NCBI GenBank assembly: GCA_037447655.1
Contig: JBBHKE010001710.1
Span: forward strand, 118,758-182,757
Reading direction: 5' to 3'
Source: Zygnema cylindricum
Lineage: Eukaryota > Streptophyta > Zygnematophyceae > Zygnematales > Zygnemataceae
DNA length: 64,000 nucleotides
Part shown: positions 35,730-48,727 of the stretch, piece after piece
Layout of the letters: each line of letters starts with the position of its first letter
How positions within the stretch are numbered: position 1 is the stretch's first letter
Translations under genes and position numbers: made by a program
The notes under the pieces: model-generated
Database searches by the model: none
Told to the model about the DNA's origin: nothing
Seen by the model: only the letters and a program-made list of their open reading frames with translations

Positions 35730-37748
35730 ATGGATCACAAGTTCAAGAGGATTAGAACTTCTACAAGCAAGGAAATGTCAAAAGTCCAGCTTCAACGAAT
35801 AAAGCAATAAGTAGTCATGAAGTAGAGGTGGTTCGTGTTGTATCTTTCCTGCATGCATTCAGATGTGGTGTGGAGCTTACATTCTATCCTTGTAGCCCAT
35901 ATTTTGACTAGCAGTAGAAGCACTCCACTCTTTTTTCAGGGTACAGATTTTGTGCACACTCGTCTGAACTTTTTAGGCACTTCAATACTTCTCGGTTCAT
36001 AGTCCATCAACTATGTCAAATAACTTGTTTCATCTCATTGACAAACTTTGCTCTTTCAATAGCTAGATGTCCTCCGCTTCTGATGTTTTGTCGATCTCCA
36101 TCAGTTCGAAGCGCTTTGTGGATGGATGCTTTGTGAATCGGACAGACTAGTCTTTGTTTCTTGAAGTCCCGAGTGCATATCCTGTTTTCTTTTTGTCAAG
36201 CCTGAGATGAATAAAAGATGGAAGTTGTAAGGGTTCTAGTCACCTGGAAATCAGTACCGTGCCTTTTAAAGGTGATAATGTTTTCTACAGCGGCGTTTGG
36301 TGTTATACGTTCTTCATTATGCTTGACCCGGTGGTTTTAGGGCGGTTATTGGCCATATTATATAATCGCAAGGTTCTGCGACCTCTCGGTTTAGATTTGA
36401 GGTCAAGTGTGGAAAAAATATGAGAATACTATGATCACTACAAAAAAAACCCTCTTGCTTACAGAAAGTGGACATCTTCGTTTGATACCGTTCATGGGGC
36501 TGCACGATGAATTTTCTTCTCAATAGGGGCATTCTTGGATGTTATATATAGTTGTTGGCTTGTCTTGTTTTCTGTTTTTGGACCAAATCGGTTGAGCATG
36601 TGCCTTTTATATCCCGTTGAAAGTTGAAAAAGATTATCCGAGGTGCTACAACTTCAACACGTAACTTCAAATGTTTTTGTTGTGTACATATTCATATATT
36701 ATTCAACTGAGGACTAATAGTAAACTCTTGTGAAATGTAAAACCGTTTATTCTATTTGCCACAACAGAGAAATGGTTTATCCTCTCGCTGTTATAATGAG
36801 AAGGTGGTCTTCACTATTGACGGGCAGAAAGTAAATTCTCTATTTACATTCATCACAAACGTCGATGGCACATGGTAATAAGATCGATGCGTCGCTTATC
36901 TTTTCCACGCGCTTTGATCAGATGCTATCTATATATTTATATAAATAAATGTATATACCTATATATTCATCTAAATATTACACTAACATGAATAAGCTTG
37001 GAGTAACACTTACATAGTTTTAGGTGTGATTGACACTCATTGGTTGAGGAGGAGGGCTCATTCTGGCAATCCAAATGAGTGTAGAATTGCAAATAGTTTG
37101 GTGGATGCAAAAGCTCAACCTTTCAGCGAATAAAAAATGCAAACGAATAAAACGAATATCCTACAGTGGAGGTGCTCTTTTGCTTCATCCGTGATAAGTA
37201 AAAAAAGACTAAAAAAGACTGCAAAAAATACTAAAAAAGACTGCGACTGACTAAGACTGTCTTTTTAGTAAAAGACTGCGATGGTGAACTGTTAGGAAAA
37301 GGGGGAAAAAGGGAAAAAATAAACACAGAAAGGGTGATGTTTATATGAAACAGAGACTACCATTGATAAACAATTTTTCAAATGATTGTTAGAAGAGGGA
37401 GGAGACCAAGGACAGGTGGAAGGGGAAGATGGGGGAAAGATGTTGTGAGGGAGAGTGTCAGGAGACCAAGGGCAAGGGGAAGGGGAAGATGGGGAAAGAT
37501 TTTGTGAGGGAGAGGGGCACGTGTATGGAAAGGGAGAGCGTCGGGGGAGGCAAAGGAGAGGCGAATATGGTAGGATATATAGACGGAGAAGAGGGGGAAA
37601 AGGGAGGGGGGAAAAGGAGTGAGGGGACACGTGTAATCTGACTACTTAGTGTAAAGGAGAAAACAAAAATACAAAATTAATGTGGGTTTCAGTTACAAGA
37701 CATATACCTTCCTTCCCCATTTCAGGTTGTTCTCTGGTGCATAGTACT
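35730..37748. other. 3' flank of the ankyrin/RING gene; no further gene
   Basis: The 3' UTR lies at the start. From 37393 a purine-rich tract carries a two-copy tandem repeat of about 62 bp (GGAGACCAAGG..., second copy from about 37460). AAAAAGACTGC units repeat at 37200-37280. Confidence 0.5.
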
Positions 37749-37750
37749 AC

Positions 37751-37955
37751 ACCGTGTAGCTATTAGTGTTAACATTTTTTTCGCCACTTAAAACATCTTT
37801 CGTACACACTTGTCCGATTGATCTGACGCGTGCGATTGAAAGTTAAGATTCCCAGCTTCGATTGGCGGTCTCAAATTGAAAATCGGACATGTGTGTACGG
37901 AGAAAAGATGTTATAAGTGGAAAAAAAAAATCAGCACTAATAGCGATTCACGGTG
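37751..37955. mobile_element. MITE of the CACCG-TIR family with long arms
   Basis: The ends TA|CACCGTGTAGCTATTAGTG and CACTAATAGCGATTCACGGTG|TA are inverted. The arms pair further through CCACTTAAAACATCTTT and its near-inverse, so most of the 205 bp folds into one hairpin. The target duplication is TA. Confidence 0.8.
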
Positions 37956-38128
37956 TAATTCTGGCGAGCATTGTTGACGCATGACATATATATGTATATA
38001 TCTACACTGTTTAATATTGAACACTGTATTTAAATATCCGAAAACGGCTGGTCTGTAAGTGGTTCACGTAATCCTGTACGTCTCATACGGAAGCAAGTCT
38101 GCACCACAAGATGAGTTCGTCAAGACTA

Positions 38129-39578
38129 CACCGCGCATCGTTATTAGTGCCAAGGTTTAAATAGTGTGGAAGTAAATTTACCGTAATTGATGCTAATTAA
38201 GAATTTGAAAAAAAAAAAAAAAGGTGTATTCTAATTTCTAGTGTTGTGTATCGGTAAGGATTTGCCGATAACCGATATGTACCTTTTTTCGGGTACCGGA
38301 TAATCGATATATTGGTACGATAAATCGCTATCGGTATTATCGCCGATAAATGCCCGATATTTATCGGTTTTATCGGCGATGACACCGATATCGATAGCTA
38401 TCGGCGATAATTGTACGGACCATACAGATAAATGTACGGCTAGTACACTTAACTGTACGTGCTATTCCCAAGACGCGCCCTTCTAACAACCCCTATCTAC
38501 TGAGGTGTACCAATTAGATCACACAAAAAGTACACAAAAAGTACAGTAGCCGCCATGAAAACTGTACGGTTTTGGTACGGATCTCGTGAAAACGATGTAC
38601 CTTTCACATCCGACGCCATGGCTTTGTCCCATTCTTCCTTGGGATCCACTGAGGACCTGCCACGTGTCAATATGTTGGCATTTTGGCATAAGCTGCCAAA
38701 AGAGCCATTCCGGGATGCCGGCACTCACGCTGGCCGTCCGCTAGTATTTTCTCATTCAAAGTTGTCCGTTCGATTCCGGCCACGTGCATAATATTATTTT
38801 GCGTCCGTTGTACTTTTACCGTTCCATGTTCACCAGTTTGTCGATACAATTCCGTAAGTCGCTGTAAAATTCCTGTTCAGTTAATCGGCCAACTTTTGTG
38901 TGCTGCGCTGTTCGTAATAAATCGCAGTTAAACAGAGACGGAACAGATTCGTATACGTGGCATGCCACGCTATATAAAGTGAGTAATATAATACAGTATG
39001 TTATAAAGTAATATTGTATGCATACTATATATTTTTAAGTTTTTGTCGATATGGAATTTGTTGGTCTCGGACCGATGTATCGGGACCTCTGACCGTTCGA
39101 TAACTGATAACTATCGGTATCGGTGTTATCGCGATAAATATTTTACCGATACACAACACTACTAATTTCGTCGTTAATGCTATTTGGAACAACAAAAATG
39201 GAAAATTTTCTGTACGATTATATACATTATTATATATCCGTACAAAAAAAAAAAATCGTACACCGTTGTGGAATTTAGATATCCGTACATGTCAGACTAA
39301 TTTACGTTTCAGACCAACTCGCTTTTAGCCACGCTCAAATGCGGTCAATTTAATTCATTTTTTGTAAAATTTTCACTGAAAAGGCATATTTATGTGTGGT
39401 CGGACATCTAACTATAATAATATTTAGATATTATTGTAATTTCGTTCTTTACCCTATTTTGTACGGTACCTTAATTAACGTCAAAGAAAAATTAAAGTCA
39501 TGTATCCTATTTGGGAAAAAAAATCAAAATTTTAAGAACCCATATTAGAGTTGTTGACACTAATAACGATGCGCGGTG
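38129..39578. mobile_element. CACCG-TIR element, split by a nested element
   Basis: The ends CACCGCGCATCGTTATTAGTG and CACTAATAACGATGCGCGGTG are perfect inverted repeats of 21 bp with TA on both outer sides. The central 38241-39159 is a second TIR element inserted later. No transposase frame is present. Confidence 0.8.
38241..39159. mobile_element. GTGTTG-TIR element, TA target duplication, nested
   Basis: The ends GTGTTGTGTATCGGTAA and TTACCGATACACAACAC are perfect inverses, flanked by TA on each side. The first and last 150 bp are packed with short TATCGGCGATA-type palindromes. The middle (38490-38790) carries CCACGTGTC, CCATGGC and CGGCCGTCCG blocks that resemble the Copia LTRs nearby. 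Confidence 0.8.
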
Positions 39579-39587
39579 TATTTAGTA

Positions 39588-40416
39588 GTGTTGGGTATCG
39601 AGGACCTTTTTACAATATTCAACATATATTGAATTTCAGGTACTTGATAATCGATATATCGCTTTGAAATATCGAAAATCAAAATATCGTGATATATCGC
39701 CGATATATTGCCGAAATGTCGCATCGGCGATATATCGAGGCATAAAAAAAAATAAAAAATGAAAATTTTCCAAATTCACGTGCCTTCGGACAAGGTGACT
39801 GTAAAATCTTTGCCGAAAAGAAATACGGTTTTTTCATGAAAGTTAGCGTAGTGAAAGAGGTCTCTGAGGTACATTGACGCGGTACACTTGCGAAGTACAC
39901 GTATGTAATACGTAAATACGGATTTCCATAAGAAAATGGTCGGTTTTAAAATCTTTGACGATTTTAGAAGATTTGATCGTCAACTTACAAGGAACCACTC
40001 AAAGCCAAACACGTATGTAAAAACTTCTTTACAGACAATAGGCGATGTAACCGAGGCCTCTGTAGTACAAAAATTTTGCTGTCTGTACTATTACAAAGAC
40101 CTCCTGGTGTAACCATACCCAAACAAATAATTATATGAAAAACATAATTCGTATTTTTTTGTCGGTTACATTTTGCGGCGTCTACCTTTAAGTCACGAGA
40201 CGAAAATCACGTCGTACGTGGCATATAAAACAATATGTCCTTTTCCCTAATATAACATATTTTATAAAAATATAAACTATTATATTTAAAAAAATACTTT
40301 ATATCGCGATGATTTCTGTTGGTCCCGGTACGATAAATCAAGGATCCTGCTCGATCGATATTCGATATATCGAATATGGAGATTTATGCGATATTAATTT
40401 ACATGATACCCAACAC
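39588..40416. mobile_element. GTGTTG-TIR element, 829 bp, TA target duplication
   Basis: The ends GTGTTGGGTATCGAGG and its counterpart GATACCCAACAC are flanked by TA. The interior near both ends is again rich in CGATATATCG palindromes. No coding frame. Confidence 0.75.
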
Positions 40417-42269
40417 TACTATTTAGGACGAAGGCGTTCTTGTCAAAGCATTTGCTTTGTATGAAATTCGTACGGCAATTAAAATGTGCGAAAAAAATGG
40501 AAACGCTATGTGACGTTTCTACGTAGTATACGCGTACGTGGGAATTGGTCAAAACCTCAGAATGCTACAGTACAATAATATACACCGCAAATCGCTATTA
40601 GCGTAGAAGTTTCTTTAGCGTATACGAATAATTAGCGTGGTTTACGCTAATTGGGAATTTGACAAATTTCAAAGAAATCGATTACTCTAATTAGGAATTC
40701 GGGATTTTTAAATAGTTTGGATAATTATATTTGAGAATAAAATAAAAAACGACGATTAGCTGCGACACAACCCTAATAATTCGGGCGCATAACTTAATCG
40801 CATCAGAGTAATGAAAAATAAGAGTTCAAAACTAAAAACAAGAGTAATGAACGCCAATTTGTGGATGTATGCTTCAAAGCTTACTCTAATTTATTTAAAA
40901 TTTAATTTGGCACCTAAAATCCTCTACTGTAAATAAGGTATTTGTACAGAATTTGGCAAAACTTACAATTTATCGTCACTATGACGTTTGCACTACGCGG
41001 TTTGTTAAAACGCAGTTATTTGATAACGGCATGTATTAAATCATTATTTGTACTTTTTTTATTTAATAAAGTACAATTTTGCACGGTCGAAGGTCGTCTG
41101 TACTCCACACTATTCAAAATGAACCTATATTAGAATTAAAAACGTTAATCAAACTTCACCTTAAATAGAATAATGAAAAAACTAGAGTCATTTACTCTAT
41201 TTTATGTGATAGAGTCAAAATTTCGAGCGACCGAAATAGAGTAATTTACTCTAATTATGATTCGCATTGTACTGTACAATACAACCTTTATCGCTATTAG
41301 CGTAATTTATACTAATTCGGTCCCGCTTTTTTTATTTATTCTCCAATCGTATAACTTATTCTGTTTTTTCTTTATGCCATTTGGGGTTATTTTCCAAGTA
41401 CCGTACAAAACGAAAGTACATTGTCTTTTAAATAGTGTGGTGTACGGTCGGTGTCAGACCGTACAAAATCCTACCTTTTAAGTAAAAAAGTATAATTCAT
41501 TATATTTAATAACCGTGGACGCATGAGAATGTGCGGTTTGAAAAGGGGTTTAATCCGGGTAATAAAAAATGACGTTCGCATATATTCGTCTAACAACCGC
41601 ATGGTCGACAGTGTGAACGTCAAACATCACTGCATGTGGAAAGTCATTTTTTCTCAGTAAATGAACCTAACTGAATAAAATGTCGCGCCAATGTATAAGT
41701 GTAAGCTCTCTAAGCTCTCATACATACAGTTTCAACTTCAACTATTTTCCTTGTAAGCAAGTATGGTGAATATTAAGCCTATATTGCGGTTTCGGTTTAT
41801 TTAGCGTATAATTTTATGCTATATCGGTCCTAATGGTCCCATTTAGCATAAAAGTCTATTGTAATTTGGTGCCCAACACAAAGTACATTGAATTTATACG
41901 TTAATACGGTGTTGATATGTCAAAAAAACCACAAATTGGAGTTCATCATGAATATAATAACATAAAACAACAACATTTCGCGTTGGTGATATTTTAGGCG
42001 AGGAAACGCCAAATGCAGACAATTCAAAAACATAAATATCCGATTTGGACGAATCAGAAGCAGTCGTTTGTTTTTGATCTCAAAAAATGATTTCGTCAAT
42101 TCAAAATTCTTAACTTGTTATTGGTGGAAAGTTTCTCTTTCATTTCCTCAATGTTCTCGTCGAGTCAGCTAATTCATCGTGGCTTTCGATTTTTCATTCG
42201 GCGTATTGGCAAGCAAACGCTGGTGTACGCGACACTCGGTGGAGGGCGAAGCAAGAGTGAGACAGAGAG

Positions 42270-43307
42270 TGGGGAAATTTTGTGTCCCCATTCGACAAAT
42301 TGAGGCCTCAGCTAGTTTTCAACTAACCCACTCAACGGCGCTGCGGCAAGAGGAATGAAATCGCCCACCCTGTGCAGCGGACTCCTCTGAGTCCACAGCA
42401 AGAAGAGTCTCTGAAAACGCCCAACTAAGCGATTAGTTATGGAGTGGCCAAGATGCCAATGTTTATACAAGCTTATTGGGAGAGAGGCGGCTACCTCCTC
42501 AATCTACTAAGTCCTAAACACTCTCACAACTCCTATCTACTGGGGTACGGAACCAATCAAAAGACTCTACTAAGTCCTAAAACCTCTCACAACTCCTATC
42601 TACTAAGGTACCGAACTAATCAGAAAACCGTACAGTACAAAAAGGTACTACGGCTGATGTACTTTATGTACGACCTGTGTATGATATGGCCATGGAGTGA
42701 ACGCCTGTCTTCTTCAGACATGTCCTCCTGCTCTCCGTGATTTCCTCATCTCAATGACATCGCGCCAAGTGTCACCAGGTCATATCACGACCAAAAACCA
42801 CCAAGGCGGCCATTACGGGATCTCGGCGATGGTGCGGGCCGTCGGATCAAAAACCGGCTTTAAACGACAGCGGTTAAAAAAACAAATGCCCGGTTGATTT
42901 GTTTCGTGCGCACTGAAACTCCAACTAGTTTATATGTATTCTATTTGTGATTCCGTTAATCGGATTAGTCGCCTATCTATTGTTTAAATAGCTATCAAAC
43001 CCCATGTATCCTAACGGACTACTACGACAGACTGGTAAGGGTTGACCGCTACGCCTCGCCCTACCGGTGGGAGGTTCGCGTCCTGCCGGAATCAACCTTT
43101 TTGGTTGAGAGTGACTTAGGTCACTCTTAAGTCCTGCCTATGGAGCAAAGGCAGCCATGGCTCCACCGCCTTCTCTCTTCTCGAGTGACTACAACAAGTA
43201 TGGGGGCTAGTGAGAGAAGGTGGAGGCATGATGCCTATGTTTTCTTTTTCTTTTTTATTTTAATTGAGACATAGAAAATACCTCCCCTAAATCTAGTGAT
43301 TTCAACA
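42270..43307 (-). repeat. 3' LTR of the decayed Copia copy
   Basis: 1038 bp. It contains two tandem copies of a unit of about 62 bp starting ACTAAGTCCTAAA (42507-42628), which the 5' LTR shares, and a tRNA-like block at about 43027-43090 on the plus strand. Confidence 0.85.
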
Positions 43308-43469
43308 CCCTCCTTATTTTCTAGTCTAGTTTTAGTTTATCTTTTAATCCACACTTTTCTCTACAGTACTTTAGCTTGGGAGATGACACTGGCTTTGTCA
43401 TCATATCAGCCACTATTTCCCCATCACTCTTATACACCAAATTCACAATTTTGTTTTCTACCTTTTCCC

Positions 43470-46400
43470 TCACAAACTCAATCTTATATCCATATGCTTA
43501 GCTTTGAAATGATGTTTTGGATTGGTTGCATTTGCAATTGCAGCCTGATTATCACAAAACACTTCATGTACTCCCTTCTTCATGCACCCCAATTCTTGCA
43601 ACAAAGACTTTACCCACATCAGCTCTTTCACAGCAGAACAAGAGGCCATGTACTCAGCCTCCATAGTGGACTGGGCAACAACCTTTTGTTGCTTGCTGCT
43701 GAAATAGCAAGCACCTTCTCCCACATACAATACATACCTTGAAGTGGATCTTCTCATAGGTGCATCCCCATAACTGGCATCACTCCAAGTAGTGATGTCA
43801 GTGTGCTCCCCTCCCAAATGCAACCATAGATCCCTAGTTCCCACCAGGTATCTCATTACTCTCTTGGCTGCCTCCCAATCTCTCTTTTTGGGATCATTAA
43901 GACTCCTACTGAGGACTCCAACAGCTGCAGCTATGTCAGGTCTGGTACAATTTTTAAAGTAAATCAAACTTCGTACAACATATTTGTAAGGAATAGACTT
44001 TATAAACTGCCTCTCTTCTGGACCCATCTGGTCATCTACCATTATCACTCCTCTTTCTACACTCCCATCACTTACTTTCTTCAAGTCCATGGGAGTGGTA
44101 CAACTGTTACCATTCTCCATCTAAAATTTCTCCAGTATATTACCTATAGCCTCTTTCTGAGTAAGTCTGATTATCCTCTTCCCCCTCTCCCTTTCCATTT
44201 GAATTCCCAAATTATATTTAGCCTCCCCTGAATCCTTCATGTCAAATCTACTTTTAAGATATTTCTTTAGCCTATTTATCTTTTCCATAGGCTTACTCAA
44301 TACTAGCAAATCATCCACATAAATCGCAATAAAAATCATACCATTCTCATCCTCAAACATATAAGTAGAATGGTCAGAACTGATCCGAATATACCATAGA
44401 TTGGTAAGAAACTCATCTAGTTCTTTATTCCATTGTCTGGAGGCCTGTTTCAGTCCATATAAGGACTTTATAAGTCTGCAAACTTTGCTTTCCTCTCACT
44501 CCTCTACAAAACCTTTTGGTTGCCGCATGAAGATTTCCTCCTCCAGTTCACCGTTGAGGAAGGCGGTCTTAAAATCCATCTAATGGATCTCCATGTCTTA
44601 CGTTGCTGCTAAACTAAGTAGGATCATTACAGATGGGAATCGAACTACCGGAGCAAATTCTCCTCATAATCTATTCCTTCTATTTGGGTGAACCCTTTTG
44701 CCACTAACAGAGCCTTATATCTCTCAATGGTATTATCTGGGTTCAGTTTCAGTTTAAATACCCATTTACAGTGAATAGGTTTTCTATCTGGTGGACAGTC
44801 CACTAGCTCTCAAGTATTTGCCTCCATGATTGAGGTCATCGCATCATTTATGGCTCTGACCCATCTATCTTTCTCCGGATTGTCCATTCCCTCAGAGTAT
44901 GACTGAGGCTCATGTGGGTGAGAAATCTTTGTTACCTTGTGAGCAACCTGTTTTTCTTGAAGCCTTTTGCTGCTCCTTCGTCCTCCCTGAAAGTCTGAAA
45001 CTGGAATGGAGGGAAGTCGTTTATTCCTCCGCATTGTTTCATCAGCTCCATTATCCATGGAATCCGGTTTTGACTCCTCTTCTTCTCTCTCCTCAAAGTG
45101 TGTAGGAATATAAGGGAATTCCAGTATATCTCCCCTGGATTTGCAATCATTTTTTCACTAGTGTCCCTTCTGGGAAGATCTAAGTCCTCATTCTCGGACT
45201 CAAATCTAATTCTGATTTTCTTAGTGTATTTGAAAGGGTCAAAAGACTTCCGTTCATTCATGACAACTAGATGCTTTACCAGAATGATATCTTGTTTAGC
45301 TAAGTCATAGACTCTATATCCCTTGACATCCTCGTCATATCCCACAAAATATCGCGGTTTCCCTTTAGCATCTAGTTTCCACTTTTTCTTATCTGTGTCA
45401 AGACTGAAAACTTGACTACCGAATACTTTCAAATGAGAGATATTTGGTTTTTTTCCAACCCATCTCTCATAAGGGGTCATCCCTTTAACAACTGTAGTGA
45501 GGACTCTATTCTTAATGTAGTTAGCACATTTCATGGCTTCTCCCCAAAATCTTCTTCCTATTTTCTTATCTGCCAACATACTGCATACACTATCTCCTAA
45601 AGTCCGGTTTAACCTCTCATCTACCCCATTTTGTTATGGATTATGTGGTACAGTTTTGTGATGCCGAACTCCCTCATCTCTCAAATAATCGTCAAACTGG
45701 TTAGAGGTGTACTCTCCCCTATTATCACTCCTTATTCTCTTGATGGGGGTTTCGTGCAACTTCTCACTCCAGGCTTTGTATTCTTTAAAGTATTTTGGTA
45801 TTTCAGACTTTGTTTTTAAGAAGTAGACTCTGGAATACCTGGACCAATCATCTAGACCAATCATCAGTAATTGTCAGCATATACCTCTTCCCCCTCAACA
45901 GAAGGTACTCTTGCTGGTCCCCAGATATATGTGTGGACCAGATCTAGTATTTTATCACCTCTATATGTGGCAGCTTTGGGAAAGGGAAGTCTCTGAGCCT
46001 TACCTTGGGCACAGCCACTACAGTCATTCATCATTTCATTCTCTCCGACTGAATGCCTTCTACTACACCCAGCTTCATCATTTCCCTTAGTCTATAAAAA
46101 TGCATATGTCCCAAACATTTATGCCAGATCATCAAGCTCGGGACACCACCATAGTAAACACTTTTCTTTTCATTACTCAGCTTAAGCCTAAACATTCCTT
46201 GGCTACCCTTATCTGCTGTGAAGTAAACTTCATCTCCATACTTAGATGTAAAGACTCCCTTTCTAGTGAAGGTATCAAAATCCTTGTCATCTAATGCAAA
46301 AGTAGACACAATATTCTTACTCATCTAAGGAATGTAGAACACATCTGAGAAGGTGAGAATAGAAGTTTTACCCTCCACTAAGACTTTCAGATCTACCGAG

Positions 46401-47694
46401 CCCACTAGATCTGTGGTTACTACTCTCCCATCTCCATACTCTATTTCCACAGTAGGGATCTTTCTTAGCTTAGTGAAGAGGTGCGTGTCACTACACATAT
46501 GCATGGATGTACCTGAGTCGATGATCCATCCCTCTTCTGGAGCTTCCCGAATGGCTCGAAGGGCACACTTCTTTTTCCAAGGGATCTCCTTCTCCTCTAT
46601 ATTATTGTCAAGAAGAAGCTCCCCATCTTCCTCCTCAGATGTTTCGTCCTCCTCGGTCTCTCTTGTCACTCGTGTGACCACAAATGCTTTCTTCTTCCCT
46701 CCGGGTGAACCCCCTCCTCGATTTTCTTGATAGCTTTTCCCCTCAGCTCCGATAGCTTGATGCAATCAGCAATGAAGTGCCTCGGCTTTTTGCAGAAATG
46801 GCAAAGACCATTTAGAGTCCTCGGTTCTCCAGATTGGTTCTTTTCCCCTTTGAAGCTATTGTACGGCTTCTTCGGATCCTTCCTCCACCGGTCCGTTCCG
46901 GCAGCTAGAGCTTGAACGCTCTTTCCTCCTCTCTGGATCTCAATGGTGTTCTCCTACACAAGTATCATCGGGACCATGGTGTTCCACTTCCAAGCAGTAT
47001 TATCCATTTCTTGCACTCGGTACACTATATCTTCATACTCCTCCGGCAACTTCATGATGAGAGTGTTAACTTTCATCTTCATATTGCCTGTCCATCCGCC
47101 ACTTTCCATCTCCATGTACAGATAAGAGAGATCGCTGCAATAGTCTAACATCTTTCCTTCTTTGAAAGTGTAACTAGTCAGCCTTTGCTCAACCAGCTAG
47201 AGCTCCTGAATGGTGCTAGCTCTATAGATCTCCACTAAGGTAATCGAGAATTCCTTGGCCTTGAAGATGTGAAGGTGAGAGGTCGCTTAAGCTTGAGAGA
47301 GGTGCCGCAGAATGAAATGCTTGGCATTCATGTAGGTGTACTCCCACATCTGAATCTCATTTTCCTCGGTCTTCACGGGCACCGCTCCGAGTGCCGTGGC
47401 AATAGGAGTGAGAGGTGTCTCCTTTCCTTTCACCTTTTCGGACACACTGGTGTCGCCATCATCTGTCTGCTCCGTTGGAGCAGATTCTGCTGCAGAAACC
47501 CTCACTCCTCCAAACCCTGCTGGAGTTCCTTGAGACAGGCGTTTCACTTGTCCACTAACAATACCCCAGTATCGTTTCTCACACAATGCCCCTGTCATCA
47601 TAGCTTCCCAGTAAATGAACCCAAATCCATTAAATATGGGCACCCTAGAGGGTGGGCCCATAGCCTGCAATTCTGTGTCCCCCATTTGGACCAA
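43470..47694 (-). pseudogene. Copia gag-pol remnant, many frameshifts and stops
   Basis: Pieces on the minus strand in order: gag (47694-46954), protease with IDSGTSMHMC (46765-46325), pre-integrase with HKCLGHMHFYRL (46324-46031), integrase with DDWSRYSRVYFL (45864-45634) and AEAMKCANYIKN-like C-terminal part (45579-44932), reverse transcriptase with YVDDLLVLS (44360-44121) and RNase H with TWSDASYGD and FCDNQAAIA (44120-43470). The zinc knuckle has decayed. The parts lie in several frames, so no intact polyprotein can be made. Confidence 0.9.
47651..47665 (-). other. Primer-binding site of the decayed Copia copy
   Basis: On the minus strand GGCTATGGGCCCACC directly follows the 5' LTR. It differs by one base from the site of the younger copy at 58299 and matches the complement of the initiator tRNA-Met anticodon arm. 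Confidence 0.7.
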
Positions 47695-48727
47695 AAATTG
47701 AGGAAGCCTCTAGGTAGATTTCAACTTACCCACTTTCAACTAGAGCAACTGCTACCCAAGCAGGCAAATAGATAATCTAGCTGCTCCCCTGTGCAGTCTG
47801 GACCCTGTGAGTCCACAGCAAGAAGAATCACTGAAAACGCCCAACTTAGTGATGAGTTATGGAGTGGCGAAGATGCCAATAATTATACAAGCTTATTGGG
47901 AGAGAGGCGGCTACTTCCTCAATCTACTAAGTCCTAAACCCTCTCACAACTCCTATCTACTGAGGTACGGAACCAATCAAAAGACTCTACTAAGTCCTAA
48001 ACCCTCTCACAACTCCTATCTACTGAGGTACGGAACCAATCATAAGACTGTACAGTATAAAAAGGTACTATGACTGATGTACTTTCAGTACGACCAATGT
48101 ATGATATGGCCATGGAGTGAACACCTGTCTCCTTCGAACATGTCCCCATGCTCTCCGTGATTTCCTCTTCTCAATGACATCGTGCCATGTGTCGCCAAGT
48201 CATGTCATGACCGAAAGCCGCCAAGGCGGCCGTTACGGGATCTCGGCGATGGTGCGGGCCGTCGGATAAAAAACCGGCTTTAAACGACAACCGTTCAAAA
48301 ACAAATGTCCGGTTCATTTGTTTCGTGCGCACTAAAACTCCAAGTAGTTTTTATGTATTCTATTTGTGATTCCGTTAATCGGATTAGTCGCCTATCTATT
48401 GTTTTAAATAGCTATCAAACCCCATGTATCCTAACGGACTACCACGACAGACTGGTAAGGGTTGACGGCTACGCCTCGCCCTACCGGTCGGAGGTTCGAG
48501 TCTTGCCGGACTTAACCTTTTTGGTTGAGAGTGACTTAGGTTACTCTTAAGCCCTGCCTATGGAGCAAGGGCAGCCATGGCTCCACCGCCCTCTCTCTCC
48601 TTCAGTGACTACAACAAGTATGGGGGCTAGTGAGAGAAGGTGGAGGCAGGATGCCTGTGTTTGCTTTTTCCTTTTTATTTTAATTAAGACCTAGAAAATA
48701 CCTCTCCTAAATCTAGTGATTTAAACA
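47666..48727 (-). repeat. 5' LTR of the decayed Copia copy
   Basis: 1062 bp, including a 62-bp tandem duplication (about 47925-48047) and a tRNA-like block (about 48445-48510, plus strand) with a B-box-like GGTTCGAGTCT. Confidence 0.85.

Larger units (their letters stand above)
42270..48727 (-). mobile_element. Decayed full-length Copia retrotransposon (minus strand)
   Basis: LTRs at 42270-43307 (3') and 47666-48727 (5') both start TGTT on the minus strand and end CA. The 5' LTR is followed by a primer-binding site and the 3' LTR is preceded by a purine tract (complement of 43308-43320). The target duplication is no longer clear (GAGAG against TGGAG). LTR divergence is visible throughout, so the insertion is older than the copy at 57116. 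Confidence 0.9.

Noticed and set aside
43020-43095. Possible tRNA genes in the LTRs (also 48445-48510, 50222-50282)
   Set aside because: A- and B-box-like sequences are present but no acceptor stem closes, so they are reported as tRNA-like modules and not as tRNA genes.
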